64,000 nucleotides of DNA, from the NCBI GenBank assembly GCA_963779325.1, contig CAVZXS010000025.1, positions 496,001-560,000 of the forward strand, in the 5' to 3' direction. The notes under the pieces were generated by a model, which searched no databases, was not told the DNA's origin, and saw nothing but the letters and a program-made list of their open reading frames with translations. Positions 44,005 to 53,705 of this stretch are shown here, one piece after another; the first letter of the stretch is position 1; each line of letters opens with the position of its first letter. Origin of the DNA: CAVZXS01 sp963779325. Lineage in GTDB: Bacteria > Bacteroidota > Bacteroidia > Chitinophagales > Chitinophagaceae. A program made the translations under genes and the position numbers.

Positions 44005-44297
44005 ACACAGAAATTTTAAGTTTCAAAATCGGGTTTACGTTTTGGTTTTCTTAGGGAGTAACGCGGATTAGAATCTAAAAGGTTGATTGTTCTTATTCTG
44101 TGTTTTCAGAGAGGGTTGGACGGTAATGCAAAAATATACTTCTTTCCGGATAATGCAAATCTTTGATTTAGTATTTTCAGATTTTTCGACGATATGCAGA
44201 ATCCTTTACTGTAAACGCCTTCAGGTCGTAAATAGTATTCGTACTAATGCCTGATCAAGCATCGTAGTTTTACGAGTAGCGGGGTAACTCATCAGTT

Positions 44298-45074
44298 CTA
44301 CTCCTTTACGTACCGTTTTATCCATGGTTCGGAAGGTGCGTTATCTTTACTTTTTCCTGCAAAAAGTTTTATCAAAAGCAGGCCTGCAATAAAACCGCCG
44401 ATATGCGCCGCATAGGCCACGCCATCACCTCCGCCGCCCAATACACCCAAACTGCTTACAATTTGTAAGCCTATCCAAAGACCCAATGCTACATAAGCGG
44501 GTACCTGCATTACCCATCGAAGCATTAATACTTTAACTTTTCGTTGCGGAAATAGAAGCATGTAAGCGCCTAATACACCGGAAATAGCACCCGATGCACC
44601 CAAGCTTGGGATTAAAGAATTTTGTGCCATCATGGTAGTGGAAAAAACATGACTCAACGATGCAATAACACCGCATACAAGATAAAAGACCAGGTATTTT
44701 GCATGCCCTAACCTGTTTTCTAAGTTATCGCCGAAGATGTAGAGGTATAACATATTTCCCAAGAGATGCATCCATCCGCCGTGCATAAACATGGAAGTAA
44801 CGGTAGTTAAGTAAACGGGTATGGGTGTAGGTTGTAAGCCCGGTATCTGAAACTGCTGACCGGTATTTGGATCAGTCCATAATGAAGGATTGGTTACAAT
44901 ATCCTGCCCGTTCAATATCTCGGCAGGCACGGTAGAATACGCATAGGTAAAAGCAGAGCCGCCATCCATGCCCTGTAATAAAACAAAGACTAAAATATTT
45001 ACAACAAGTAAAACATAATTCACATAAGGTCGTATAGTATGACCGGTATTATCATCGCCAATGGGGAAAAACAT
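44298..45074 (-). CDS. Rhomboid intramembrane serine protease
   Basis: 258 residues, six or seven membrane helices. Catalytic serine in GASGAISG, histidine in AAHIGGFIAG, and the conserved MFMHGGWMHLLGNMLYLYIFG loop. The family cuts transmembrane substrates within the membrane. N-terminal part includes a long insert after the first helix. It lies in a minus-strand row with an amidohydrolase and an aldo/keto reductase but is probably separate. Confidence 0.9.
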   Translation of the reverse strand: MFFPIGDDNTGHTIRPYVNYVLLVVNILVFVLLQGMDGGSAFTYAYSTVPAEILNGQDIVTNPSLWTDPNTGQQFQIPGLQPTPIPVYLTTVTSMFMHGGWMHLLGNMLYLYIFGDNLENRLGHAKYLVFYLVCGVIASLSHVFSTTMMAQNSLIPSLGASGAISGVLGAYMLLFPQRKVKVLMLRWVMQVPAYVALGLWIGLQIVSSLGVLGGGGDGVAYAAHIGGFIAGLLLIKLFAGKSKDNAPSEPWIKRYVKE

Positions 45075-45162
45075 AACAGCAGGTTTTAGTACTTGAAGCT
45101 AAGAAATTATTTGTGATTAAATTATTTTCAATAACTCTTACTAACGGAATTAACTAACGAGT

Positions 45163-46821
45163 CTATTTCCTCTTATACACTTCTTTACCATTCACAATTG
45201 TTCTCAACACTTTTACATCTTTAATTTTTTCAGGCGCTATAGTAAAAATATTTTCGCTCAGCACTGCAAAGTCAGCAAGCATACCGGGTTTTAGTTGGCC
45301 CAATTTGTTTTCCCGGAAACCGGCGAAGGCATTATTTACCGTATAGCAACGCAATGCTTCCGCTACCGAAATTTTTTGCGCAGCTACCCATCCGGCATTA
45401 TTTTTTCCGTCATTTGTTTGGCGGGTTACTGCGGCACAAATTCCTTCCAGCGGGTTTAAACTTGCTACATCCCAGTCGGAGCCCAATGTAAGATTTGCTT
45501 TGATGTCCAATAAATTTCTGAATGCATAAGTACGGCTTATCATATCCGCATCAATTCTTTTAGCGGCCCATTTGCCGTCATCCACCAAATGTATGGCCTG
45601 CATGGAAGGTATAATGCTCAGTTGCGCAAAGCCCGCAATTCCTTTTTGTGAAAGATGTTGTGCATGCTCTATTCTGAAACGTCTTTCTCTTTTACCGTTT
45701 TTCTCAGCTGCTTCCGCAAAATATATTTCAATAAAATCATTGGCTTTATCGCCAATGGCATGTATAGCTATTTGTAAACCGGCGGCATCGGCCGCTACAA
45801 TATTTTTTCGTAACCATCCCGTATCACTCACCATCAATCCGCTTGTAGTATGATCATCTAAGTAAGGTTTATACAGCCATGCTGTGGCAGCGCCCAATGA
45901 TCCGTCGGCATATCCTTTTACACCGCCCCATCGTACCATATCATCTCCCCTGCCGTTCTTTTTTATAAATGAATCCAATCTTGCCCAAAGTCGCAGCGGC
46001 ACAAACTGGTACACTCTCATCATCAATTTGTTTTTTTCTTTTACTCTTTGCCATGTGGCAATATCCGTAAAGCCGTCATAGCTTACCATATCATGTACTT
46101 GAGTAACACCCAGCGATAATGCATATTCCTGTGCCCGAAGCAACGCTTCATCCAGCTCGGTTTCGCTCAGTGAAGGCATTACTTTATAAATTAAATCCTG
46201 CGCGGCGTCTTTCAAAATACCTGTAGGCTCACCCGATTTATCTTTTACCATGGCTCCGCCGGCAGGTGTAGCGGTATTTTTATCAATGCCCGCTTTTTGC
46301 AATGCAATTGAATTGGCTAATGCCATATGCCCGTCTAAGCGACTGATAAAAACCGAGTGATTATTACTTACACTATCAATCATTTCTTTGGTGGGTAAAT
46401 CGCCGCCCCAGTTTTCATGATCCCAGTTGCCGCCGGTTATCCATCTGTCGCCGGGAAGTTTAGCAGCGTATTCTTTTAACAGTTGTATAAATTCATTTTT
46501 AGTTTTTGCATTGCGCAGGTTTACACTGCCCAAATTATAACCGCCGGAAATAAAATGCGTATGATTATCTGTAAAGCCGGGTACCAACAGCTTACCCTGC
46601 AAATCAATAAGCTCGGTATTGATTCCTTTAAAAGATTTATAATCGCTGCCGACAAAAACTATTTTATCATCCTTTATTGCCATGGCTTCAGCCATCGTGG
46701 TATCGGAATCTCCCGTCCATATTTTTGCATTTATATAAATGCGGTCAGCCGATGAGTTGTTTTTATTATTACAAGAAAATAAAAAAATAGCAACGGCAAT
46801 AAAAATGGCGAGTTTGTACAT
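45163..46821 (-). CDS. YtcJ-like amidohydrolase, lipoprotein
   Basis: 552 residues. Lipobox FLFSC at residues ~13-17 marks an exported lipoprotein. Amidohydrolase metal ligands in FTDNHTHFISGG, IAIHAIGD and LGSDWDVA; opening strand YINAKIWTGDSD is typical of the YtcJ/exoenzyme-regulatory group. Such proteins hydrolyse amide-like bonds, substrate unknown. 88 bp upstream of the rhomboid gene on the same strand. Confidence 0.85.
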   Translation of the reverse strand: MYKLAIFIAVAIFLFSCNNKNNSSADRIYINAKIWTGDSDTTMAEAMAIKDDKIVFVGSDYKSFKGINTELIDLQGKLLVPGFTDNHTHFISGGYNLGSVNLRNAKTKNEFIQLLKEYAAKLPGDRWITGGNWDHENWGGDLPTKEMIDSVSNNHSVFISRLDGHMALANSIALQKAGIDKNTATPAGGAMVKDKSGEPTGILKDAAQDLIYKVMPSLSETELDEALLRAQEYALSLGVTQVHDMVSYDGFTDIATWQRVKEKNKLMMRVYQFVPLRLWARLDSFIKKNGRGDDMVRWGGVKGYADGSLGAATAWLYKPYLDDHTTSGLMVSDTGWLRKNIVAADAAGLQIAIHAIGDKANDFIEIYFAEAAEKNGKRERRFRIEHAQHLSQKGIAGFAQLSIIPSMQAIHLVDDGKWAAKRIDADMISRTYAFRNLLDIKANLTLGSDWDVASLNPLEGICAAVTRQTNDGKNNAGWVAAQKISVAEALRCYTVNNAFAGFRENKLGQLKPGMLADFAVLSENIFTIAPEKIKDVKVLRTIVNGKEVYKRK

Positions 46822-46865
46822 GATTATTTTTTAATAGTTATCAGTTTGAGAATTTTCAAATTTAT

Positions 46866-46904
46866 TGAGTGCTATAGCCCCTCTCCTTTGGAGAGGGGTT
46901 GGGG
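46866..46904. repeat. Short palindromic repeat
   Basis: GCCCCTCTCCTTTGGAGAGG with GGGTTGGGGTGAGG after it; the stem CCCCTCTCC/GGAGAGGGG is perfect. Related in style to the C/G palindromes before dnaX and inside preT. It sits just after the aldo/keto reductase stop. Confidence 0.55.
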
Positions 46905-46910
46905 TGAGGT

Positions 46911-47792
46911 CTACGCCACCTCTTCCCCCGTCGATGCACGCCACAACATAAACCATTCTTCCCTGCTCATCGCAATACTTGCTGAAGCTACCGCATTTTT
47001 TATTCGTTCTATTTTTGCCGTGCCCAATACAGGCAATATGCCCGCGGGATGCATCATTAACCAGCTCAATAAAATTTGATCGGGTAGTGCATTGTATTTT
47101 TCTGCAAGAATGGTAGCGGCTGCTACTACCCGGCGAATTCTGTCATCTTCTAAATCGCTGAAAATATTTTTTCCGCCCAAGGGACTCCAGGCCATCGGAA
47201 TTAATTTTTTTGTAATGCAATGATCCAATATACCGTTTACAAAAGGTTTCAGATGCAGAACGGAAATTTCTACCTGGTTGGTAATGATGGGAAAACGGGA
47301 GAGTATCATTTCCGTTTGTAGCGGCTTAAAATTGGATACGCCAAAGTATAATACCTTACCCAGTTTTTTTAATTGTGTAAATGCTTCCGCTATTTCATCC
47401 GGGTGCATCAGCGGGTCGGGCCGGTGAATAAGAAATACATCAATAAAATCGGTATGTAAATTTTTTAACGATGTTTCGGCGGACGAAATAATATGTTGTA
47501 CTGAGGTGTCGTATGATTTTATAAGATGCGAAGGGCGATTGGCGCTTACCATTTTAATTCCGCACTTCGTTATCAGTTGCATTTGTTGACGCAGTGCCGG
47601 TTTCTGCGAAAGCGCTTTTCCAAATTCTTCCTCGGTAGTATAATGTCCGTATATATCTGCATGATCAAAAGTGGTAACACCGGCGGCAATACATTCCTCC
47701 ATCATTTGCAGGTATTCATCTGTAGAAAATTTATTTCCCCATTGGCCCCATTTCATGGTGCCGGCTATCAGTTTCGATAATGCAGGAATCAT
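46911..47792 (-). CDS. Aldo/keto reductase
   Basis: 293 residues of the TIM-barrel NADPH oxidoreductase family. Catalytic residues: Asp/Tyr in FDHADIYGHYTTEEEFG, Lys in LITKCGI, His in IDVFLIHRPDPLMH. Close in form to the YdhF group (oxidoreductase YdhF-like, IPMAWSPLGG). Reaction unknown. Confidence 0.9.
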   Translation of the reverse strand: MIPALSKLIAGTMKWGQWGNKFSTDEYLQMMEECIAAGVTTFDHADIYGHYTTEEEFGKALSQKPALRQQMQLITKCGIKMVSANRPSHLIKSYDTSVQHIISSAETSLKNLHTDFIDVFLIHRPDPLMHPDEIAEAFTQLKKLGKVLYFGVSNFKPLQTEMILSRFPIITNQVEISVLHLKPFVNGILDHCITKKLIPMAWSPLGGKNIFSDLEDDRIRRVVAAATILAEKYNALPDQILLSWLMMHPAGILPVLGTAKIERIKNAVASASIAMSREEWFMLWRASTGEEVA

Positions 47793-47817
47793 CAGTAGGT
47801 AAATTTTGGTTGAAAAT

Positions 47818-47851
47818 AAAAAATCCTTCCGGGTTTATCGGAAGGATTTTT
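47818..47851 (-). terminator. Strong bidirectional-type terminator
   Basis: AAAAATCCTTCC pairs with GGAAGGATTTTT around a nine-base loop. It lies after the RRM protein gene (minus strand) and before the aldo/keto reductase start. Confidence 0.75.
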
Positions 47852-47883
47852 GCGAAACAAAGATTTATATTATATCAATGATA

Positions 47884-48294
47884 TTAATAATCTCTATTGA
47901 ATCCGCCATTGCCGCGATCACGGTTGTAGCCGCCGCCGCTGCCGCCTTTGTTGTAGCCGCCACCGCCGCCGCTGCCACCTTTGTAGCCGCCGCCACCGCC
48001 ACCGCCGCCAAAGCTGCGCTTCTTAAAGCCACTTCCGCCGCCGCTGCCTTCAGGCTTAGGACGTGATTCATTTACAACCAAATTACGACCGTCAACTTCA
48101 GAATTGTTCAAAGCCGCGATTGCTGCCTGAGCTTCTTCGTCGTTAGCCATTTCAACAAAGCCAAAGCCTTTGCTGCGCTGGGTAAATTTGTCTGTTACAA
48201 TCTTGGCCGAAGTTACTTCGCCGTGTTGTGCAAATAAGTTAGATAAGTCCTGATCTTTCAGGTTCCAACTAAGGTTTCCTACGTAAATGTTCAT
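47884..48294 (-). CDS. RRM RNA-binding protein with glycine-rich tail
   Basis: 136 residues. A single RNA recognition motif fills residues 1-~80: RNP2 IYVGNL and RNP1 KGFGFVEM. The tail is an almost pure Gly/Ser/Tyr/Lys array (GGGGGGGYKGG...), like cold-inducible RRM proteins of Bacteroidota and cyanobacteria. It likely binds mRNA in cold or stress. The tail is low-complexity, so indels there are possible. Confidence 0.9.
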   Translation of the reverse strand: MNIYVGNLSWNLKDQDLSNLFAQHGEVTSAKIVTDKFTQRSKGFGFVEMANDEEAQAAIAALNNSEVDGRNLVVNESRPKPEGSGGGSGFKKRSFGGGGGGGGYKGGSGGGGGYNKGGSGGGYNRDRGNGGFNRDY

Positions 48295-48520
48295 TTTGAG
48301 AAATTTTAAAAAAATAAAAAAGTGCCAACAGTAAACAGTAACCGGAGAACATTTACACCGAAACGCTCAGGACTTGTAGAACTGAAAAGAACACCAATAC
48401 GCAGCAAAACTAAAGTATTTATCGGAATATCATCAAAATCTTTCTTTGAAAACCTTTAGGGTAGTGGGTTTGCCCGAAATAGACAGGTAATAATACCTCA
48501 CCGGATGTGCCGAAAAACAA

Positions 48521-48553
48521 AAATCCCTGTAGCAGTTACAGCTACAGGGGTTT
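48521..48553 (-). terminator. Terminator of rpsF-rpsR-rplI operon
   Basis: AAATCCCTGTAGC pairs with GCTACAGGG around AGTTACA, 24 bp past the rplI stop. Confidence 0.65.
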
Positions 48554-48576
48554 AAATCAATTATTTACAAGATCAC

Positions 48577-49023
48577 TTATTCAGCAGATACTTCAAAATC
48601 TACATCAACTGCTTTGCCGGCGCCAAAATCAATATGCGCTTTGTAGGCTCCCGCTTCTTTTACGTCATCAGGTATGGTTATTTTTTTACGATCTATCTCA
48701 TAACCTTTCTGATCGCGGATAGCCCGGCTTATTTGTAAGGAAGTGACACTGCCAAAAATCTTACCGCTGGTACCAATCTTAGCGCCTACTTTCAACGGAG
48801 CTTCCGTTAATTTAGCTACTACGATATTAAATTCAGCCAATAATTTTTCTTCTTTCTTACGCTGTACTTTCTGTTTCTCTTCCAGCTGCTTCATATTACC
48901 GGGGCTGGCTTCTATGGCCATCTTCTGCGGTATTAAGTAATTACGTGCATAGCCGTTTTTTACTTTTACCACTTCGTTTTTACCACCCAGTGTATCTACG
49001 TCTTGAATTAATATAATGTCCAT
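48577..49023 (-). CDS. rplI: 50S ribosomal protein L9
   Basis: 148 residues from the ATG with complement at 49021-49023 (MDIILIQDVDTLGGKNE). The RNA-binding N-terminal signature GGKNEVVKVKNGYARNYLIPQKMA is intact, followed by the long connecting helix and C-terminal domain (IGTSGKIFGSVTSLQI). Third gene of the S6-S18-L9 operon. Confidence 0.97.
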   Translation of the reverse strand: MDIILIQDVDTLGGKNEVVKVKNGYARNYLIPQKMAIEASPGNMKQLEEKQKVQRKKEEKLLAEFNIVVAKLTEAPLKVGAKIGTSGKIFGSVTSLQISRAIRDQKGYEIDRKKITIPDDVKEAGAYKAHIDFGAGKAVDVDFEVSAE

Positions 49024-49048
49024 TGTTTTAAGTTTTACCACCCCAATA

Positions 49049-49084
49049 CCGGCACGTGCCGGACTGTCTCCGCCAATCGGCGGA
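49049..49084. repeat. Twin hairpins between rpsR and rplI
   Basis: CCGGCACGTGCCGG is a perfect palindrome (49049-49062), next to TCCGCCAATCGGCGGA (49069-49084, perfect 6-bp stem). A related TCTCCGCCGATCGGTGGAGA lies before the CoA-transferase B gene (63437-63456). May attenuate or process the transcript. Confidence 0.55.
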
Positions 49085-49099
49085 TTAGAGTGAGGTTAT

Positions 49100-49363
49100 T
49101 TACTTTAATAAATCTGTTACGTAAGGCAATAATGCCATCTGGCGTGCTTTCTTCACCGCATCAGAAACTTTGCGCTGAAATTTCAGGCTGTTTCCGCTAA
49201 GGCGACGGGGCAATAACTTACCCTGCTCGTTCAGAAATTTTTTCAGAAACTCTACATCCTTGTAATCAATGTAGTGAATGCCATACTTTTTAAAACGACA
49301 GAATTTTTTAGCTCTCTTGTCATTTTTAATGGCGGTCAGGTATTTTATTTCGTTTTTTGCCAT
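49100..49363 (-). CDS. rpsR: 30S ribosomal protein S18
   Basis: 87 residues, with the S18 core CRFKKYGIHYIDYKDVEFLKKF and GKLLPRRLSGNSLKFQRKV. Starts 4 bp after the rpsF stop; separated from rplI by 76 bp with two hairpins. Confidence 0.97.
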   Translation of the reverse strand: MAKNEIKYLTAIKNDKRAKKFCRFKKYGIHYIDYKDVEFLKKFLNEQGKLLPRRLSGNSLKFQRKVSDAVKKARQMALLPYVTDLLK

Positions 49364-49367
49364 TGTA

Positions 49368-49724
49368 TTAAGCCTCCACTGCTTTTTCGTTACCTGTTTT
49401 TACACCACTTCTCTTTCTCGTATTGTACTCGACGGCGTATTTATCGAGTTTTGTACAAAGGTGACGGAGTACACTCTCATCACGCAGCAGCTGAATTTTC
49501 AGCTTCTCATTGAAGTCGGATGGCGCAGAATATTCCATCACCCAGTATAAACCTGTGGTTTTTTTCTGAATGGGATACGCCAGTGATTTCAGTCCCCATG
49601 GGTTATCGTGCATAATTGCTCCGCCATTGTCTTTCACAAGGCCGGCAAATTTTTTCTGCGCCGCTTTAAATTCGTCGTCAGATAGCACAGGGGTAAAAAT
49701 CACCATCAATTCGTAGTTGTTCAT
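49368..49724 (-). CDS. rpsF: 30S ribosomal protein S6
   Basis: 118 residues with the S6 pattern YELMVIFTPVLSDDEFK, GLKSLAYPIQKKTTGLYWVME, and LRDESVLRHLCTKLDKYAVEYN. First gene of the operon; the upstream region is short (to ~49850) before a repeat. Confidence 0.97.
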   Translation of the reverse strand: MNNYELMVIFTPVLSDDEFKAAQKKFAGLVKDNGGAIMHDNPWGLKSLAYPIQKKTTGLYWVMEYSAPSDFNEKLKIQLLRDESVLRHLCTKLDKYAVEYNTRKRSGVKTGNEKAVEA

Positions 49725-49859
49725 TTCCCTGATTTGTTAGTTAAATAAAATTGTTTCGTTCCGCAGCTTTTGGCTACGGGGCGGCAAAGATAGGGGATTG
49801 AGCCCAAAAGCCCGAAGGATAAGAAAGAAATTTAGGTCTTCGCTTAAGTGTTTTTCAGT

Positions 49860-50043
49860 TAAAATTGCACCGCCCCCGCCCGTTCCGTTCGGGCGGGCTT
49901 CAGGGCGGTGATAGCAATTGCTTTGTAATGTTGGCTTTAGCCAAATTGTTTTTTTGGCTAAAGCCAATACAACTTTTCAACATTTTATCCTTGGCCTGAA
50001 GGGCAAGGCAATTGACCCCCCTTCACTTAATGACATTGTGGGG
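49860..50043. repeat. Hairpin-rich repeat R2
   Basis: Second copy of the ~185 bp composite at 2068-2256: CACCGCCC ... GGGCGGTG, GGCTTTAGCC ... GGCTAAAGCC and CCTTGGCC/CCTGAAGGGCAAGG in the same order. Not coding. It fills most of the gap between rpsF and the nuclease gene. Confidence 0.75.
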
Positions 50044-50114
50044 CAGCCTTTCAGCTTTTGTATTTCTATTCTGCATTTGCGAAACGGCTTATTGATTTGC
50101 GGTACCCTAACAAA

Positions 50115-50142
50115 GAAGCCTCCTGAAAAATCGGGAGGCTTC
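50115..50142 (-). terminator. Terminator after secreted nuclease gene
   Basis: GAAGCCTCC pairs with GGAGGCTTC, loop TGAAAAATCG, just downstream of the stop at 50165. Confidence 0.7.
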
Positions 50143-50164
50143 CGAAAAACTAAAATGGTTTTTC

Positions 50165-53100
50165 TTATTGCTTAATAAATTTCTGCAGGGTCACTGTTCC
50201 GTCAGCGGCAATAATCTTAAGCATAAATAGTCCCGATGATAATGCGCTGATATCAACCGGCGTTACTTGCGAAGTGGCAGTTATTTTTCTTTTAATCAGT
50301 AAGCGGCTCTGCATATCATAAATTTCAGCATCCGCTGTTAGTCCGTTTGCATTATCAACCGCAATATTGATTATGCGCTTAGCCGGGTTAGGATAAACAC
50401 TGTACAAATTGTTATTATCAAAATTAACCCGACGTACGGCGGAATATTCAAATTTATTATCAATATCAACCATTTTCAGCCTGTATAGATTCACGCCTTT
50501 TCCCGGATTCATATCAATCGCACTATAATTAACGGCAACTGATGAATTGCCCGCTGCTTTTACAGCAGTAACAGGTTTATAATTTATACCATCAACAGAT
50601 ATTTCAATTATAAATTCTTTTGTATTTACTTCCTGTGCGGTAGCCCATTTTAGTTTTGCTTTAGTACCGTCTTTTACAACAGTAAAATCTGTAAGTGAAA
50701 CAGGCAGCGTTGCAGAAATATTAAAACCGATTAATACAGCATCATGATCTGATGATCTCCAGGGAGAAACGGAATAATTGCTTGCCCAGTTATTTATTAC
50801 ATCCCCGCCACCGGTATTTATCGCATCGTTATAATCAAGGTATTCAGGTTCTACGGAATTGGTATTCCATTTTGCAATACCTGTTACGGCACCAAACAAT
50901 GAATTGCTTACGATGGCATGATCCAATGCGCCTACCTGTCCGGCAAAAAGATACGAATAATCAGTTGCTGCACTTAGTACACTGTAGTTACCCGCTCTTA
51001 ATACATCCATAGGGTCTTCTTCGTAGTAAGCATTGTAATCGCCAACGCTTATAATTCTGTCTGTCGTTGAAGTTGTAACTACGGTTGTATTTATAAAATT
51101 GATAAGTTCTGCCGATTGTAATTTTCTGCGGTTGTTGTAACAGGATTGCCCGTCATTCTGATCAAGATCGGCGCCTGCGGCAGCCCCGCAACCTTTCGAT
51201 TTAAAATGATTCACAATAAAATTAAACAGTTTGTTTGTAGCTAACATGTTAAACGTATGTGCCAACGGCGGTCTGTCGAAAACAGCATTGGAACTAAGCA
51301 TAGGAGATCCTACGGGTGCTACAACTGCCGATTTGTATATAATAGCGCAGCGTATTTCATCGGAGCTGTTAGTCTGGATAGCGGCACCATCATTAATGAA
51401 ACTGTATGTACCCGCACCCATAAAGGCATTTAAACCGGTTACTAAATCCTGTATTGCTGAGTTGGCGCCTGTTCCATCGTTTTCTATTTCAATTAAACCC
51501 ACCAGGTCCGCGTTTAATTGTGCAATCGCAATGATAATTTTATCACGTTGACGTGTGAACTCTACTGATGAATGTGCTCCTCTTGTTGTAGGAAAACCGG
51601 CGCCAAGACCATCGCCGTTAAAATAATTGAGTACGTTGAAGCTTGCTACTTTCAGGTTACCGCCGCCAACCCCCGGTACCGCAGGTCTGGCAGCATGTGT
51701 AAATACAGGCGGCGCTGTTGTAACAGGTTGTACACGATAGTTAGAAAACCCGAATCCCAAAATGCCTGTCAGGTTATCAATAGTGCTTCCTACACGTAAC
51801 GTATTGTTGTTGGCTGCATCTACATATGGCGGTAAGGTTGGTAATGTGCCTCGTCCGTCATCCAGTAAAATAGTACGTAAGTTATTACTTGCAATCAGTG
51901 CATTAACTGCCGCAACGTTTGACGTACCTGTTGAACTTGTTCCTGAAGCAGGACTATCATTCGGATCAACCAATTGAGTAGGTTGATAAATCAACCCGCC
52001 GGCAGATAAACGTGCCTCGCCAAAAGTACCTACGCCATCATTGTTTGTCACGGTTAATGTGCCCGGGAAACGAACAATCATGCCTTCGTATTTTTCAAAA
52101 TCAGCGGTTGCCGTTACAGGCAATGTAATATCAATTGCTGTCGGCAGCGGATTGCCGTTGCTGAGTATGGTTACTGTCGGGCTGCTGAATACAGCTTGGT
52201 TAAATGAAGGGGTAACTCCATTCTCTTGTACCGTACCTGTTACTCTAACCAAATCACCTACAGCAACAGCAGTTGCAGATACTACAAAAATTCCTTCGGA
52301 GGTATTGGGGTCAGCATCAGCGTCTGCATTTTCTTCCTGTATATAAAACCCGGCCGGGCTGAGAGTCGGATATATCCCTGTTACAATAGCTTCTGCTGTA
52401 AATGTACCGGCTGTGGCGGCAGCACCCGTTCCTTGTATAGAGTGAATCGGGGAAGATTCATTATCAATAATGGTGATGGATGAAGAAGCATTACCGAGTG
52501 TATACGGAGCCAATGGATTTGATATCGTCATTACCACAGGTTCCGAGCCTTCACTTAATGCGTCATCAACCGGCGTGATGGTAACAGTAACGGATGAAAC
52601 ACCGACCGGAACAGTAATAGTTCCGCTTGTTGCTGATAAAGATGCAGGAGTTACGCCTGTCGCAGGCGCAGATGTAAGTGCAGCACCGTAGTCAGTTGTA
52701 AATGTAGCATTGTCTGCAATAGGTAAATTGTAGTCCAGTGTTGTAATTCCTGTTGTGGCAGGGGTAAAATTAATTGTGAAACTTCCGTTTGAACCGCCTT
52801 CAGTTGCATTGGTACCGGAAGCAATGGAAACTACACTTGCTCCTGTAGAAATCGCAGTAACCGTTAAATTGTCGATACTTATTTTAGGTCTTGAACCGGT
52901 AGTACCACCCACTCCGTTATGATAATAAAAACGAAGACGTGCATTTGCATTATTATTAAATGCAGCAGGCAAAGCAATATTCGTAATGCTTCCCGAAGTA
53001 AGAACGTTATTTGTAAAATTTAAAACCTGAGCAGTAGTCAATTCGGTAAAAGCAACGCCATCTGTCGAGTAATAAACCCGAAGCGAACCATTTCTGTTCC

Positions 53101-53509
53101 CGGTACTGTTATTCACAGAAGCCCAATCAAAACTGAGGGTGCCTGCATTTACTGTTGTAAAATCCATCAAAACATCGAAAGCAGCAGAACTTGTGTTATC
53201 GGTCGCACCTGTAGAAAGAAGAACAATATTCTGAGTTCCCTTTTGAACTCCGCCTGAAGTGCCTGTTGTAAAAGTAGCTGAAGAAGTTGTAATGCGAACT
53301 CCATCAGGAATAGAACCTGTTGCATTTGCGAGTACTGCTGCAAAACGATTGGCTCCAATTCCGGCAGTAAAATTATTTGTCCAGTTGGCTATATCCGCAA
53401 AATTTTCAGTGTAAGTTAAACCCGGTTGAGAAGCCATCGGAACCGGACTTTGAGCATTCAAAAAAGTAGAAAAGAAAAAAAATGAAACGAGTGCGTAGAT
53501 ATTTTTCAT
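50165..53509 (-). CDS. ExeM/NucH-like extracellular endonuclease with T9SS domain
   Basis: 1114 residues from the ATG with complement at 53507-53509 (MKNIYALVSFFFFSTFLNAQ signal peptide); an upstream Met adds an implausible leader. Order: N-terminal lectin-like part, Calx-beta domain (SVTVTITPVDDALSEGSEPVVMTI, ~residue 320-360), OB-like region, endonuclease/exonuclease/phosphatase domain (LKVASFNVLNYFNGDG, LVGLIEIENDG, NHFKSKGCG, DYNAYYEEDPM, SSDHDAVLI) and a C-terminal T9SS type A sorting domain (VYPNPAKRIINI ... LQKFIKQ). Likely secreted and degrades extracellular DNA for phosphate or nutrients. Confidence 0.88.
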   Translation of the reverse strand: MKNIYALVSFFFFSTFLNAQSPVPMASQPGLTYTENFADIANWTNNFTAGIGANRFAAVLANATGSIPDGVRITTSSATFTTGTSGGVQKGTQNIVLLSTGATDNTSSAAFDVLMDFTTVNAGTLSFDWASVNNSTGNRNGSLRVYYSTDGVAFTELTTAQVLNFTNNVLTSGSITNIALPAAFNNNANARLRFYYHNGVGGTTGSRPKISIDNLTVTAISTGASVVSIASGTNATEGGSNGSFTINFTPATTGITTLDYNLPIADNATFTTDYGAALTSAPATGVTPASLSATSGTITVPVGVSSVTVTITPVDDALSEGSEPVVMTISNPLAPYTLGNASSSITIIDNESSPIHSIQGTGAAATAGTFTAEAIVTGIYPTLSPAGFYIQEENADADADPNTSEGIFVVSATAVAVGDLVRVTGTVQENGVTPSFNQAVFSSPTVTILSNGNPLPTAIDITLPVTATADFEKYEGMIVRFPGTLTVTNNDGVGTFGEARLSAGGLIYQPTQLVDPNDSPASGTSSTGTSNVAAVNALIASNNLRTILLDDGRGTLPTLPPYVDAANNNTLRVGSTIDNLTGILGFGFSNYRVQPVTTAPPVFTHAARPAVPGVGGGNLKVASFNVLNYFNGDGLGAGFPTTRGAHSSVEFTRQRDKIIIAIAQLNADLVGLIEIENDGTGANSAIQDLVTGLNAFMGAGTYSFINDGAAIQTNSSDEIRCAIIYKSAVVAPVGSPMLSSNAVFDRPPLAHTFNMLATNKLFNFIVNHFKSKGCGAAAGADLDQNDGQSCYNNRRKLQSAELINFINTTVVTTSTTDRIISVGDYNAYYEEDPMDVLRAGNYSVLSAATDYSYLFAGQVGALDHAIVSNSLFGAVTGIAKWNTNSVEPEYLDYNDAINTGGGDVINNWASNYSVSPWRSSDHDAVLIGFNISATLPVSLTDFTVVKDGTKAKLKWATAQEVNTKEFIIEISVDGINYKPVTAVKAAGNSSVAVNYSAIDMNPGKGVNLYRLKMVDIDNKFEYSAVRRVNFDNNNLYSVYPNPAKRIINIAVDNANGLTADAEIYDMQSRLLIKRKITATSQVTPVDISALSSGLFMLKIIAADGTVTLQKFIKQ

Positions 53510-53705
53510 GCAAGTTAATTTAGGCGCCAAATGTATAGCTATTGCCCGTTTCAACTTGTTTTTCAATTTGAATTATTTATTAACAAATGTGTGTGCGGAA
53601 AAAGAAGGCGGGAAAGTATATGAAGTAAATAAAGTAATAGTGAAATAACCGCAGGATAAAAAATACAGAGAGTTGACTGCCGGCAACAATTATTAGTCAA
53701 GTAAA

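Noticed and set aside
43847..44071. 74-residue plus-strand frame
   Set aside because: Opposite strand carries a complete small gene with its own terminator; the plus-strand frame has no protein-like features.
47923..48035. GCC/CCG-rich tandem tract as a possible CRISPR or regulatory repeat
   Set aside because: It is codon repetition for the Gly-rich tail of the RRM protein, with irregular unit length.
47806..48066. Alanine-rich frame on the plus strand
   Set aside because: It is the antisense of the glycine-rich tail of the RRM gene.
52041..52691. Plus-strand frames inside the secreted nuclease gene
   Set aside because: The long minus-strand protein has recognisable domains throughout; these are shadow frames.
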